From assembly GCA_949292775.1 (NCBI GenBank), contig CASFBL010000001.1, forward strand, positions 1-64,000: a stretch of DNA of 64,000 nucleotides. The letters are read 5' to 3'. Positions 41,604 to 50,915 of this stretch are shown here, in pieces. Each line of letters starts with the position of its first letter. Within the stretch, counting starts at the first letter, position 1. The notes under the pieces are model-generated. The model ran no database searches. It saw nothing but the letters and a program-made list of their open reading frames with translations, and had not been told where the DNA came from. Made by a program: the position numbers and the translations under genes. The DNA is from an uncultured Eubacteriales bacterium (GTDB lineage: Bacteria > Bacillota > Clostridia > Oscillospirales > Acutalibacteraceae).

Positions 41604-42694
41604 CAAAGCACCTCGCCTTTTTCCACATGGAAGGTCCGCCCCTCGCACAGCCGCAAAACGGTTGTGGGGTCACAGCAGGTAATAAAAACCTGCCGGCCGC
41701 CGATGTGGTTTAAAATATAGTCCTGCCGGTTCAAATCCAGCTCGCTCATCACATCGTCGAGCAAAATCACAGGGTCTTCGCCGGTTATGGATTTTATGAT
41801 GTTCGCTTCGCTTAATTTGAGCGCAAGCGCCGCGGAGCGTTGCTGCCCCTGCGAGCCGTAGCTGCGCGCCGAAAGCGAATCAATCTGAATCCGCAAATCG
41901 TCGCGGTGAGGGCCTGTCGTGGTGATGCGGTTTGCAATATCCTCCCGCCGCGTGTTTTCAAGCTGTTGCTTCAAAAGCTCGCGAATTTCATACGGGTCGT
42001 CGCTGTAAAGATTGGTGTTGTGGATATAATCGACCGTCAGCTTTTCGCTGCCGCCCGAAAGACCTTCATAAATTTTCCCGGCTTCTTCGCTTAAAAGCTT
42101 TGTATATTTCAGCCGTTCGCCGACGACCGCCGCGCCGTAGCCGGAAAGCTTATCGTCCCAAATATCAAGCGTATCATAAAGCTCCGGGTGAAACTGAATA
42201 TCTTTTAAAAGCGCATTGCGCTGGGCAAGCGTGTGGTTGTAGCGCGCAAGCCCTTTAGCGTAGTGGGGTTTTAACTGACAAAGCGCCGTGTCTAAAAACC
42301 GCCGCCTGAAAAGCGGCCCTTCTTTGACAAGCGACAGGTGCGCGGGCGCAAAAATGACCGCATAAAAGTCGCCGATCAGTTCCGCCGGCGAACGCAGCGT
42401 GACACCGTTTTTCATTGCGGTGCGTTTGCTGTCAATATAAAGGCATGCACTTTGCTCGCGGCCGTTTGCGAAAAAAATCATTTCATTTTTGGCAAACGGT
42501 TTATCAAAGCCGACCATTTCCCGGTCGCGGCGGCTGCGGAAGCTTTTGCAGCCTGTAAACAGCCAGATGCTTTCCAAAAGATTGGTTTTGCCCTGCGCGT
42601 TTTCGCCGAATATGACATTGACGCCGTCCGCCGGTTTGATAGACGCCGCTTCAATATTTCTGAAATTTTGAACTGAAAGCGAAATCACCCGCAT
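41603..42694 (-). CDS. recF: DNA replication and repair protein RecF
   Basis: A 363-residue SMC-like ATPase that helps load RecA at gaps. Walker A is FGENAQGKTNLLESI, the signature is SYGSQGQQRS and Walker B ends PVILLDDVMSELD. It lies 13 nt after the S4-domain gene and touches remB. Confidence 0.96.
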
Positions 42695-42707
42695 AGTTCT
42701 CTTCCTT

Positions 42708-42968
42708 TTATTCTGTCGCCGTTACGATATATACGATATGCTGAAATTCAAAAGTATCGCCTGCGCGCAGCTTTTTGCCGCGCGAAAGGCAGACTTCTCC
42801 GTTGACTTTCACTTCGCCGTCTGTAATCACAAGCTTTGCGTGACCGCCGGTCTGCACCGCGTCGCACAGCTTCAGCGCCGCGTCAAGCCGGATAAAATCT
42901 GTATGAATAAAAACCTGTTTTTGTTGCTTCTGCGCGACCTTCGCGCTGATTTTAATCGGCCGCATCAT
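42708..42968 (-). CDS. S4-domain RNA-binding protein (YaaA/RlbA type)
   Basis: An 86-residue S4 domain protein (FIRLDAALKLCDAVQTGGHAK, then GEVKVNGEVCLSRGKKL). This small gene sits between dnaN and recF in many Firmicutes and is linked to ribosome assembly in Bacillus. It overlaps the dnaN stop by 3 bases. Confidence 0.9.
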   Translation of the reverse strand: MMRPIKISAKVAQKQQKQVFIHTDFIRLDAALKLCDAVQTGGHAKLVITDGEVKVNGEVCLSRGKKLRAGDTFEFQHIVYIVTATE

Positions 42969-44068
42969 TCTGTTTTCAGCCGTACCGGCAGCACAAGGAA
43001 CAAGAAGGCTTCGCCTTCGGTGGGCGTGATAAGAATGGGCAGAATGGGGCTGCTCAGGCTCACAATCACCTCATCGGTATCGCACACGCGAAGCGCGTCC
43101 AAAAGATAGCGGTTATTAAAGCCGATTTCCATTTTTTCACCGTTGCCGCTGCAGGGCAGTCGGTCGTTTGCCGTTCCCAGCGCGGTGGTGCTTGAAATGC
43201 GGATAAGGTCATTGTCAAAAATACAGCGAATCGGGCTTTTTGCACGGTCGGTGATAATTAAAGAGGTTCTTTCAATGCTGTTGATGAACATTCTGGTATT
43301 CACGCGCACAGTCGCATGCACTGCGCCGGAAATTGCCGCCTGATAATTCAAAAATTCACCGTCCAAAAGGCGGGAAACAATGCGGTAATTGCCGATTTCA
43401 AACACAATAAAGCGTTTGCCGACATTCATCGAGACACTCTCGTCGCCGTTAATCAGCTTAACAACTTCATTAAGCGTCTTTTTCGGCGCGACGAAAACTT
43501 TTTCTTCGCCCTCATAGTCAATTTCTTCGTTGCGAATGGCAAGCCGGAAGCCGTCTACAGCGACCAGGCGAATCTTTTTATCGCGAATTTCAAAGCGGAC
43601 GCCGGTATGCACGACTTTGACATCGTTTTCAGCCGTGGCGAAAATTGTTTTGCGAATCATATCTTTTAAAAGCTCGCCGTTTATCACAATCGGGAAGCCG
43701 CTTTCCACAGAGGGAAGCTCGGGGTATTCCGCAGCAGGCATGCCAATCAAAGAAAATTCTGCGTCGCCGCTTTTAATGCGGCAAACAAGCCGTTCGTCTG
43801 ATTCAATGCGCACGGTTACCGCAGGAAGGTTTCGAAGAATATCGCAGAGGATGCGGGCATTTAAAACGATGCTGCCGTTTTCCTCGACCTTTGCTTCCAT
43901 ATTGGTGCTCACGCCGACTTCGAGGTCATAGCCGGTTAAGGTCAGCAGGTTTTCTTCGGCATTCATTAAAATGCCTTCGATCGCCGGAATGGAGGATTTT
44001 GTGGAAACAGCTCTTTGCACATTTGAACAAATCTCAGAGAGCTTTTGGGTGTCGCAAATCAGTTTCAT
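42965..44068 (-). CDS. dnaN: DNA polymerase III sliding clamp (beta subunit)
   Basis: A 367-residue three-domain clamp that keeps polymerase on DNA and gives a docking groove for repair proteins. The N-terminal MKLICDTQKLSEIC and the C-terminal end (PILPILITPTEGEAF-LVLPVRL) follow the family. GGAAAGGA lies ahead of ATG 44068. The upstream gap to dnaA holds the likely origin. Confidence 0.96.
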   Translation of the reverse strand: MKLICDTQKLSEICSNVQRAVSTKSSIPAIEGILMNAEENLLTLTGYDLEVGVSTNMEAKVEENGSIVLNARILCDILRNLPAVTVRIESDERLVCRIKSGDAEFSLIGMPAAEYPELPSVESGFPIVINGELLKDMIRKTIFATAENDVKVVHTGVRFEIRDKKIRLVAVDGFRLAIRNEEIDYEGEEKVFVAPKKTLNEVVKLINGDESVSMNVGKRFIVFEIGNYRIVSRLLDGEFLNYQAAISGAVHATVRVNTRMFINSIERTSLIITDRAKSPIRCIFDNDLIRISSTTALGTANDRLPCSGNGEKMEIGFNNRYLLDALRVCDTDEVIVSLSSPILPILITPTEGEAFLFLVLPVRLKTE

Positions 44069-44087
44069 AAAAATTTTCCTTTCCGAA

Positions 44088-44298
44088 AAATAATAATAAA
44101 TAAATATTTAGCAGTATTAGAAGTAGGGCGTTGCGAAATTGTTAAAAACCGGCGTTTAGCTTGTTGTTATAAGGGCGCAGAGCCGATTTTTAAGTGTTGA
44201 AAATTTGTTAAAAAGGGAATTTTTTTAACAGTTAAGATTTAACTGCACGGGGGCTGTTCAAAACTCCACTGTTAAAAATGAAAACTTGTTCAAAAGTG
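44088..44298. other. Likely replication origin (oriC) in the dnaA-dnaN gap
   Basis: Six direct TGTTNAAAA boxes (44140, 44195, 44206, 44255, 44270, 44287), one reversed at 44222-44230, and a weak copy at 44165. Next to the first box are GGCGTTGCG (44127-44135) and six triplets TAG-CAG-TAT-TAG-AAG-TAG (44109-44126), resembling DnaA-trios, then AT-rich DNA (44088-44108). Box order, GC block, trios and AT stretch follow the arrangement known for Bacillus subtilis. Gene direction flips nearby. Confidence 0.72.
44229..44245. promoter_or_regulatory. Palindrome inside the origin region
   Basis: CAGTTAA-GAT-TTAACTG, perfect 7-bp arms, between the box clusters. Could bind an origin regulator or form a small stem. 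Confidence 0.35.
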
Positions 44299-44420
44299 CG
44301 CGCCGGCGCACACCGAATCGCGTAGGCAGTTTGTGGTCGTCTTTACTCTCTTAACCCGGTAGCGGCTGCACGGACCGCCGTGTAGCGAATCGCGGCTTTT
44401 ACTTGATACTGAAAACAGCC
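44299..44420 (+). repeat. R2 modules
   Basis: GCGCGCCGGCGC hairpin, CGAATCGCGTAGGCAGT, GTCGTCTTTACTCTCTTAA, CCCGGTAGCGG; a second partial module reaches the R4 element. Confidence 0.6.
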
Positions 44421-44476
44421 TTGTCCTCCCGACATCTGCCAAGATTAAACTTTTCAGAAAATCTTGTAAGGATGAC

Positions 44477-44695
44477 TAAAATTTCCGGTCGGGTAAAAAA
44501 GCGGAATGTCTTTGCAAACTACCTGCCCGAAAGTAAAATTTCGCCCGCCTTTTCAAAGGCGGTGGAATCCAAAGGTGAAACCTTTGGTCGCTCCGCGCAC
44601 GGAGCGAAACGCCTTTCCTTACAAAAGCGCAGGAGGGGAGCAAAAATATTCCGGTGGAATATTTTTGTGTGGGGAACCCTCGCCGGGGGTTCCCC
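44477..44695 (+). repeat. R4 five-hairpin element, copy B
   Basis: Lead-in TTTCCGGTCGGG. H1 44545-44562, H2 44569-44587, H3 44589-44606 (CGCTCCG/CGGAGCG), H4 44641-44667 (CAAAAATATTCC/GGAATATTTTTG, perfect 12 bp), H5 44671-44695. H3 and H4 are changed on both arms compared with copy A. Confidence 0.85.
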
Positions 44696-44888
44696 GAATC
44701 GCGCAGAAAGCGCGATTTTATCTTTATTCTTTTAACCCGACATCGACATTGTACAAACTTTCTTGTAGGGGCGGTGTTCCACCGCCGCCCGCAAGATTTT
44801 TATATAGCCGATACTGGGCTTTGAAAGTTAAGTTAATTTCGCGCTATCTACGCGATTCGCCGTGTGTCGGTACGCACCGCGCCGCGCA
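44696..44888. repeat. R2 module, R1 hairpin, reversed R2
   Basis: R2 (GAATCGCGCAG, TTTATCTTTATTCTTTTAA, CCCGACATCG), an R1 variant 44765-44791 (GTAGGGGCGGTG..CACCGCC) and a reversed R2 end (CTACGCGATTCGC) up to the dnaA stop. Confidence 0.6.
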
Positions 44889-46235
44889 TCAGCCTTCCTG
44901 CACATTTTTGATGATGTTTTCAACCAGGGTTTTATATTCCTTGTCGCGGTCGATTCTGTCGGCCACCGCGTCAATGGAATGCTTCACGGTGGAATGGGTC
45001 TTGCCGTTGAAATATTTGCCGATTTCTTCTAAAGACATGCCGGTCATTTCGCGAATGATATACATCGCCATCTGCCGCGCGTCTTTGATATTTTTATCAC
45101 GCTTGTCCGAGGTAATGTTTTCAGGTGAAACGCCGGTCGTGTAAGAAACGCTTTCCAAAATCTTTTCACGAACAACCGACACCGGCTGTGTGGTGTTAGT
45201 AAGCTCTTTAATCGCGTCTTTTGTAATTTCAATGGTCGGGGCGGTATTCAAAAGCGAGCAGATTGCCTGCAGCTTTTTAATCGCACCCTCCAGCTGACGA
45301 ACATTGTGGTTTACTTGCTGGGCGATATATTCCACAACATTGTTGGGCATTTCAAAATGAATGCTTTCCGCCTTGCTTTTGATGATTGCCATGCGCATTT
45401 CAAAATCCGGCGGCTGAATGTCGGCAATAAGACCCCATTCAAAGCGGTTTTTCAAGCGCTCGGTAAGCTTCGGGATTTCATCAGGCGGATTATCAGACGA
45501 AAGCACAATTTGCTTGCCATCTTCGGTTAACGAATTGAAAGTGTGGAAAAATTCCTCTTCTATGGAGTTTTTCCCGGCAATAAACTGAATGTCGTCTACT
45601 AAAAGAGCGTCGGCACGGCGATATTTTTCCCGCAGCTCATAGGTGTTGGAATTGCGGATGTGTTCAATAATATCATTGGTGAAATTTTCGCTGGTCACAT
45701 AAATAATCGACGCATCCGGGTTTTTGCTGCGCATATAATTTTCAATGGCTTTTAAAAGATGCGTTTTGCCGAGCCCGCTTTTGCCGTAAATAAACAGCGG
45801 GTTATAAGCCCTGCCGGGGTTTTCCGCAACTTTTTTCGCAGCGGCATAGGCGTAGTTGTTGGATTTACCGACAACGAAGTTTTCAAAGCTGTTGTTGCGG
45901 TCGTTAATCAAAAGCGAACCCGCCGAAGTATCGCTGTTTTCCGCCGGCTGCATGTTTTCTTCCGGTTTTTGCTCCGGCTCTTTTTCAAGCAAAATAATTT
46001 CGACCTGCACTTCAAAGCCAAGCACGCTGAAAAAAGCCTGTTCCAAAACAGAATTAAAGCGTTTTTCCACCACGCCGAATTTAAAATCGTTATCAATGCC
46101 GAGCGTCACTTTTTCGCCGTCAAAATTGACGACCTGCAGCGGCGCAATCCACAAATTAAAAACGGGGCTTGTAATTCCACCCTCGGTTTTGATATATTGG
46201 CAGGCGGCTTCCCACATTTCAGAAAGAGAATCCAT
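44889..46235 (-). CDS. dnaA: Replication initiator DnaA, variant DNA-binding helix
   Basis: A 448-residue AAA+ initiator. Domain I (N-terminal helicase-loading part), a short linker, Walker A GKSGLGKTHLL (from about residue 150), Walker B LLVDDIQFIAGK and domain IV at the end. The domain IV signature reads GKTHSTVKHS (411-420) where most DnaA proteins have GRDHTTV. By alignment with E. coli, P423 is E403, D433 is T413 and T435 is S415, while R399, R407 and H434 are kept (R379, R387, H414). Otherwise normal length and order. Confidence 0.96.
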   Translation of the reverse strand: MDSLSEMWEAACQYIKTEGGITSPVFNLWIAPLQVVNFDGEKVTLGIDNDFKFGVVEKRFNSVLEQAFFSVLGFEVQVEIILLEKEPEQKPEENMQPAENSDTSAGSLLINDRNNSFENFVVGKSNNYAYAAAKKVAENPGRAYNPLFIYGKSGLGKTHLLKAIENYMRSKNPDASIIYVTSENFTNDIIEHIRNSNTYELREKYRRADALLVDDIQFIAGKNSIEEEFFHTFNSLTEDGKQIVLSSDNPPDEIPKLTERLKNRFEWGLIADIQPPDFEMRMAIIKSKAESIHFEMPNNVVEYIAQQVNHNVRQLEGAIKKLQAICSLLNTAPTIEITKDAIKELTNTTQPVSVVREKILESVSYTTGVSPENITSDKRDKNIKDARQMAMYIIREMTGMSLEEIGKYFNGKTHSTVKHSIDAVADRIDRDKEYKTLVENIIKNVQEG

Positions 46236-46380
46236 TTAACATCCCCCAAAAAAATGAAAACTTGAAATTTTCGTTTTAAAATGCCTAAAAACTGTTTTTT
46301 ACTCCGTTCGCGTATCAGCAAGAAATCGGGGTAAAATGGAAAAAACGGCACTTCAAGGCGATATTTTCAGAAATACACTT

Positions 46381-46412
46381 ATTATATTAGCATACTCTGA
46401 AAGATTTTTCAA
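46381..46412 (-). promoter_or_regulatory. Predicted promoter of dnaA
   Basis: Minus strand TTGAAA (46407-46412), 17-nt spacer, TAATAT, with TATAAT three bases further on. About 150 nt before the dnaA start. Confidence 0.45.
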
Positions 46413-46611
46413 CTATTATTCTCTATATTATAAATAGTATATATATAATACCTTTTTTGCTTTTGCTTTTAAAAAATGCTGTTTTGTTTTTCGGCCTGAA
46501 AGTTAAAAAAATAAGAAAAACTACATATAGACAAAAAAATTTCGTGGCGCACAATTTGTGGAATGCGTTTTTCAGAAAAAGCAAAAAATACCCCGAAATG
46601 CCACAAAAACA

Positions 46612-46641
46612 TTGACAAATCAAAAGAAATTAGTATATAAT
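46612..46641 (+). promoter_or_regulatory. Strong sigma-A promoter of rpmH operon
   Basis: Perfect TTGACA (46612-46617), 18-nt spacer, perfect TATAAT (46636-46641), 43 nt before rpmH. Confidence 0.85.
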
Positions 46642-46684
46642 TGTTTTCCGCAGATTCAAATTGGACAGGAATGGAGGATGCAAC

Positions 46685-46819
46685 ATGAAAAGAACTTATC
46701 AGCCGAAAAAGCGGCATCGCAAAATGGAACATGGTTTCCGTAAAAGAATGGCGACCAGAAACGGTAGAAAGGTTCTCGCCCGCCGCAGAAGCAAGGGCAG
46801 AAAACAGCTTTCTTATTAA
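46685..46819 (+). CDS. rpmH: 50S ribosomal protein L34
   Basis: A 44-residue basic protein of the large ribosomal subunit, beginning [18 protein letters not shown] and ending [13 protein letters not shown] lies 8 nt before ATG 46685. It heads the operon rpmH-rnpA-yidD-yidC-jag. Confidence 0.97.
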   Translation: MKRTYQPKKRHRKMEHGFRKRMATRNGRKVLARRRSKGRKQLSY

Positions 46820-46833
46820 GAAGGGTAGTCGCT

Positions 46834-47175
46834 TTGAAAACGACGGTCACATTAAACCGAAACGGCGATTTTCTGAGGCTTTATAACCGCGGAAAATCAT
46901 TTACAAATCCTGCACTGGTTATTTATTTGCAAAAGAACCGTGCGGGAATTTGTCGTATCGGCATTACCGTCAGCAAAAAAATCGGCAACGCAGTCGAGCG
47001 CAACCGCTGCAAGCGCGTCATTCGCGCGGCTTATCGGTCCCTTGCGCCGGAAATCACCGGCAGCTATGACTTCGTTTTTGTTGCGCGCAGCAAAACCAGA
47101 TTTAAAAAAAGCACCGAAATTAGGGCAATTATGTCCGCAATGCTTCAAAAAGCGGGAGCCATTGAAAAGAAATGA
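46834..47175 (+). CDS. rnpA: Ribonuclease P protein component
   Basis: A 113-residue protein that partners the RNase P RNA to trim tRNA 5' ends. The signature [13 protein letters not shown] and the RNR cleft are present. It starts at TTG 46834 with AGAAGGG upstream. The last bases overlap yidD (ATGA). Confidence 0.95.
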   Translation: MKTTVTLNRNGDFLRLYNRGKSFTNPALVIYLQKNRAGICRIGITVSKKIGNAVERNRCKRVIRAAYRSLAPEITGSYDFVFVARSKTRFKKSTEIRAIMSAMLQKAGAIEKK

Positions 47176-47408
47176 AAAACTTTGCTATAAAATGCATTCG
47201 CTTTTATCAGCGCAGAATTTCCCCGCTTTTTCCGCCCCGGTGCAGATTTTACCCGACCTGCTCGCAATATATGCTGACGGCAATTGAAAGGTTTGGGCTT
47301 TTTAGAGGCGGTTTACTCGGAATATGGCGACTTTTGCGGTGCAATCCGCTTTTTCCGGGCGGCTATGACCCGGTCCCAGAAAAGAAAGAAAAGAACAAGA
47401 CAAAATAA
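47172..47408 (+). CDS. yidD: Membrane protein insertion efficiency factor YidD
   Basis: A 78-residue amphipathic protein. The family core [21 protein letters not shown] and [14 protein letters not shown] are exact. It aids YidC-dependent insertion at the membrane inner face. Overlaps the rnpA stop by 4 nt. Confidence 0.95.
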   Translation: MKNFAIKCIRFYQRRISPLFPPRCRFYPTCSQYMLTAIERFGLFRGGLLGIWRLLRCNPLFPGGYDPVPEKKEKNKTK

Positions 47409-47436
47409 GGGAAGACTCTTATTTGGAGGCACATAC

Positions 47437-48405
47437 ATGCAAACTTTGTATGAGATTTTAGGCGCCCCGTTTGGGTGGGTCATCTCGCTGTTTTACGGGA
47501 TTACAAACAACTACCTGCTCTCGATTTTATGCCTTACCATTATCGTTCGCCTTTGCCTTTTGCCCGCATCGATAAGCCAGCAAAAGGGTATGGCGAAACA
47601 GGCGCGCTTACAGCCGAAGCTGCGCCGCATTCAGAAAAAATATGAAGGCGACCAGCGCAAGATTCAGGAAGAGACCCAGGCGCTTTATGCGCGCGAAGGC
47701 ACATCCGGCATGACGGCGGGCTGTTTGCCTACGCTGATTCAGCTGCCTATCATGCTCGGCCTTTTCCAGGTCAACTACCACCCGCTTACCATGGTTCTGC
47801 GTATTCCCGATTCAGTTGTGGAAGCGCTCAAGGCGGTTGCAAAACCTCTGGCCGAGGCGGAAAATCCGAATTTAAGCGCATCGCGTCTGGATTATCAAAT
47901 CGAAATTCTCACGCTGAAAGTTTTTAATCAAATCGACAAAGCTTCCATTCCGGGGCTGACGGACGATATGATTGCGCGCATCACGCAGTTCAGCGACAAA
48001 TTCAATTTCCTTGGCATGAACCTTTCTTCTGTGCCGAATTACAAGAGTTTCAGCGAGCTTTGGGCGATTCCGATTATTTCGGGTCTTATCGCCCTTTTGA
48101 TGAGCATTTATTCACTGGCGCGTCAGCGCAAGATGAACCCCGAAATGGCGAAAAACCCCGCAATGGGCTGCACGATGCTGATGACCCCCTTAATGCAGGT
48201 TTGGTTCGGCTTCCTGTTCCCGATAAGCGTTGGTATTTATTCGATTATGTCTGTTTCGCTTTCTTTCCTGCAAATGGTCATCTTAAACCACTTGTATGCG
48301 CCGAAAAAAGTGTTGGCACGCTTAATGGTGGAAGAAACCATCTATCGCCGCTCCAAAGAAGAAAATATGAAAAAACTGCAAAAGACTGAGTCTGAGGAAG
48401 AATGA
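47437..48405 (+). CDS. yidC: Membrane insertase YidC/Oxa1/SpoIIIJ type
   Basis: A 322-residue Gram-positive-type insertase. Five or so membrane helices; the core motif TIIVRLCLLPASI-QQ carries the conserved Arg of the hydrophilic groove. A charged Lys/Glu tail ends the protein. Unlike many Gram-positive members it has no lipobox at the start. GGAGG lies 7 nt before ATG 47437; the frame is open upstream inside yidD but lacks a better start. Confidence 0.94.
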   Translation: MQTLYEILGAPFGWVISLFYGITNNYLLSILCLTIIVRLCLLPASISQQKGMAKQARLQPKLRRIQKKYEGDQRKIQEETQALYAREGTSGMTAGCLPTLIQLPIMLGLFQVNYHPLTMVLRIPDSVVEALKAVAKPLAEAENPNLSASRLDYQIEILTLKVFNQIDKASIPGLTDDMIARITQFSDKFNFLGMNLSSVPNYKSFSELWAIPIISGLIALLMSIYSLARQRKMNPEMAKNPAMGCTMLMTPLMQVWFGFLFPISVGIYSIMSVSLSFLQMVILNHLYAPKKVLARLMVEETIYRRSKEENMKKLQKTESEEE

Positions 48406-48432
48406 TCCTCAAAAATTAGGAGCTTGACTGTT

Positions 48433-49452
48433 ATGACAAGAGAATGCATTAAAACCGGCGCGACCGTTGACGCGGCACGCGCGGCGGCCTTGCTTGAATT
48501 GGGGCTTACAGAAGAAGACGATTTTCATATGGAAGTTTTAAAGCTTCCGACCAAAAAAGTGCTCGGGCTGTTCGGCGGTTCCCCTGCGGAAGTAAAAATC
48601 ACCGTAGAAGTGCCCGATGAAACCCCGAAAAAGGCTCGTAAAGAACAGAAAGAAAATAAAGAAAATCAGGAAAATAAAACTGCGAAAGCGCAAAAACCGC
48701 AGAAGCAGCAGAAAAAAGCGCCGAAGGCTGAAAAACCTGCTAAACCGGTAGAGCCGGCGCAGTCTTTTGCCGAGCGCCGCGAAAATCTTTCCCCCTCTGA
48801 AGGGCACGAAAAAACCGCGCAGTATATTGTTTCCATTGTAAAAGCGCTTGGCGTTGAGCAATGCGAAGTTAAGGCTTACGACGGCGAAGAAGAGGTTTTG
48901 TTTGAGCTTTCCTGTGGGGAAGATTACGGCATTGTTATCGGCCGCCGCGGTGAAACACTCGACGCAATCCAATACCTTGCGCGCATGGTTGAAAATAAGG
49001 GAAAACAAGGCTATAAGCGTGTTTCCATCAATGTCGGCAATTACCGTGAAAAACGCGAAGCCGCACTCCAAGCGCTTGCCAAGAAAGACGCGGCAAGAGT
49101 GCTGCGCACCGGCAGAAGCTTAACGCTTGAACCGATGAATCCTTATGAGCGCCGCATCATTCACACGGCAATTCAGGAGATTGAGGGTGTAACCTCTTAT
49201 TCCACCGGCGTGGATTTAGACCGCCGCGTGATTATCGCTTCTGAAAACGCACCGAAAAATACACGGGGCGACCGGCGTGACAACCGCCGCGGCAGAGGCG
49301 GCAGAGGTGACCGTCCGAGACGCGAGCCCTATGTGCCCGAAATCGCCGCTGACCGTGAAAAGAAAAGTGATGTCGCAGGCGTTTCACTGTATGGAAAAAT
49401 CGAAGTGAAAAAGGACGCGGCAGAAGCAGCGTCTGACACAACCGAAGCATAA
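48433..49452 (+). CDS. jag: RNA-binding protein Jag/KhpB
   Basis: A 339-residue cytoplasmic RNA-binding protein. Order: Jag-N domain (residues ~1-55, TRECIKTGATVDAA), a Lys/Glu/Gln-rich linker (~65-110), KH domain with GIVIGRRGETLDAIQYL, R3H domain with LEPMNPYERRIIH, then an Arg/Gly-rich tail (RGDRRDNRRGRGGRGD) that may add RNA contacts. ATG 48433 is chosen, as AGGAG lies 10 nt ahead. Usual place after yidC. Confidence 0.93.
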   Translation: MTRECIKTGATVDAARAAALLELGLTEEDDFHMEVLKLPTKKVLGLFGGSPAEVKITVEVPDETPKKARKEQKENKENQENKTAKAQKPQKQQKKAPKAEKPAKPVEPAQSFAERRENLSPSEGHEKTAQYIVSIVKALGVEQCEVKAYDGEEEVLFELSCGEDYGIVIGRRGETLDAIQYLARMVENKGKQGYKRVSINVGNYREKREAALQALAKKDAARVLRTGRSLTLEPMNPYERRIIHTAIQEIEGVTSYSTGVDLDRRVIIASENAPKNTRGDRRDNRRGRGGRGDRPRREPYVPEIAADREKKSDVAGVSLYGKIEVKKDAAEAASDTTEA

Positions 49453-49505
49453 GAGGGTTCGCCCTCAAAGCGGCAGGCAGGGCGGAATCCTTGCCTGCTT
49501 TTGTT
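49453..49505 (+). terminator. Intrinsic terminator after jag
   Basis: Small GAGGG-TTCG-CCCTC hairpin, then GCAGGCAGGG / CCTTGCCTGC (49473-49498) followed by TTTTGTTT. Confidence 0.75.
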
Positions 49506-49527
49506 TCTTAGGAAAGGAGACAGCTGG

Positions 49528-50889
49528 ATGTCTACCATAGCGGCAATTTCCACCGGTCAGGCGGCCGGCGGCATCGGAATTGTGCGAATTTCCGGCGAAA
49601 ATGCCCTGTCTGTAGCCGATAGAATTTTTAAAAGTGTATCAGGGTTAAAATTAAAAGAACTGAGCGGCTACAGAGCCGCGCTCGGAACGGTATTTTTAGA
49701 GGAAAAACCGGTCGACGAAGCGATTGCCACGGTTTTCCGCGCACCAAAAAGCTATACCGGCGAAGATGTGGTGGAGCTTTCCTGCCACGGCGGGCTTTAT
49801 GTGACCCGTCAGGTTTTGCGCGCCGCTCTCTCGGCAGGCGCTGTCGCCGCTGAACCCGGTGAATTTACCAAGCGTGCGTTTTTAAACGGCAAAATGGATT
49901 TGACCAAAGCGGAAGCCGTCATGTCGATTATCAGTGCGCAGGGGGAACAGGCAAAAGCCGCCGCGCTCGGCACATTGGACGGGCTGTTATACCGCAAAAT
50001 TTCAGGTGTTTCCGGCGAACTCAAAGGTCTTGCCGCATCGCTTTCGGCTTGGGTCGATTACCCAGATGAGGAAATCGAAGATTTGCCCGATGAAAAAATC
50101 CTTTCGGTTTTGGAGTCTGCTAAAACCAGTCTCGCCGATTTGATTGCGCGTTTCGACTGCGGGCGCGCGGTTTTGGAGGGCGTGGACACCGCGATTGTCG
50201 GCAAACCCAATGTGGGAAAATCCACGCTGATGAACCTTTTGACCGGTACGGAGAAATCCATTGTGACCGATATCGCCGGCACAACGCGCGATATTGTGGA
50301 AGAAACCGCCGTGGTCGGGGGCGTAGTTTTACGGCTTTGCGACACAGCCGGGCTTCGCGAAACCGAAGATAAAGTGGAAAGCATTGGTGTTGCACGCGCG
50401 AAACAGAAACTCGAAACCGCAACGCTTATTTTGGTGGTGTTCGATGCGTCCGCCCCGCTTGAAGAACAGGACGAGGCGCTTTTCCCGCTTTGCAAAGAAA
50501 AGCACGCCATTGCCATAGTCAATAAAACCGATTTGTCGGCAAAATTGGACACCAAAATATTAGACACTGTGTTCAATAAAGTGGTTTATATTTCCGCAAA
50601 GGAAAATAACGGCCTCCAATCGCTTGAACAGGCGATTGCCGAAGTTTTGGGCACGGCGGCGTTTGACTCCAGTGCGGCAACGCTCATGAATGAACGCCAG
50701 CTCGCCTGCTGTTCGGCGGCGCTCGATTCTGTTAATGAAGCGCACGATGCACTTTCAGCCGGTGTTACGCGCGACGCAGTGCAGGTTTGTGTGGATTCCG
50801 CCATTGAATCGCTCGACACGCTGACCGGCGAACGCGCGACGGAATCGGTTGTTAATGAAATTTTTTCCCGTTTTTGTGTCGGCAAATAA
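49528..50889 (+). CDS. mnmE: tRNA modification GTPase MnmE
   Basis: A 453-residue GTPase that with MnmG adds aminomethyl/carboxymethylaminomethyl groups to wobble U34. The N-terminal folate-binding domain starts STGQAAGGIGIVRISG; the G domain has GKPNVGKSTLMN and DTAGLRETED; the C-terminal FCVGK holds the conserved Cys. GGAAAGGAG precedes ATG 49528. mnmG follows after 26 nt. Confidence 0.96.
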   Translation: MSTIAAISTGQAAGGIGIVRISGENALSVADRIFKSVSGLKLKELSGYRAALGTVFLEEKPVDEAIATVFRAPKSYTGEDVVELSCHGGLYVTRQVLRAALSAGAVAAEPGEFTKRAFLNGKMDLTKAEAVMSIISAQGEQAKAAALGTLDGLLYRKISGVSGELKGLAASLSAWVDYPDEEIEDLPDEKILSVLESAKTSLADLIARFDCGRAVLEGVDTAIVGKPNVGKSTLMNLLTGTEKSIVTDIAGTTRDIVEETAVVGGVVLRLCDTAGLRETEDKVESIGVARAKQKLETATLILVVFDASAPLEEQDEALFPLCKEKHAIAIVNKTDLSAKLDTKILDTVFNKVVYISAKENNGLQSLEQAIAEVLGTAAFDSSAATLMNERQLACCSAALDSVNEAHDALSAGVTRDAVQVCVDSAIESLDTLTGERATESVVNEIFSRFCVGK

Positions 50890-50915
50890 GCCGCTTGGGG
50901 TGAAGAAGGTAAACT

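Larger units (their letters stand above)
46236..46684. other. AT-rich dnaA-rpmH gap, possible second origin part
   Basis: No gene. Very AT-rich, especially 46411-46455. I find no TTATCCACA box. One near match to the origin boxes on the minus strand, AGTTGAAAA (46406-46414), overlaps the predicted dnaA -35 box, which would suit self-control by DnaA. In Bacillus this gap holds the upstream half of the origin. Confidence 0.4.

Noticed and set aside
46236..46684. Main replication origin in the dnaA-rpmH gap
   Set aside because: AT-rich but with one weak box only; the dnaA-dnaN gap has the box cluster and trio-like triplets. It may still serve as an accessory half.
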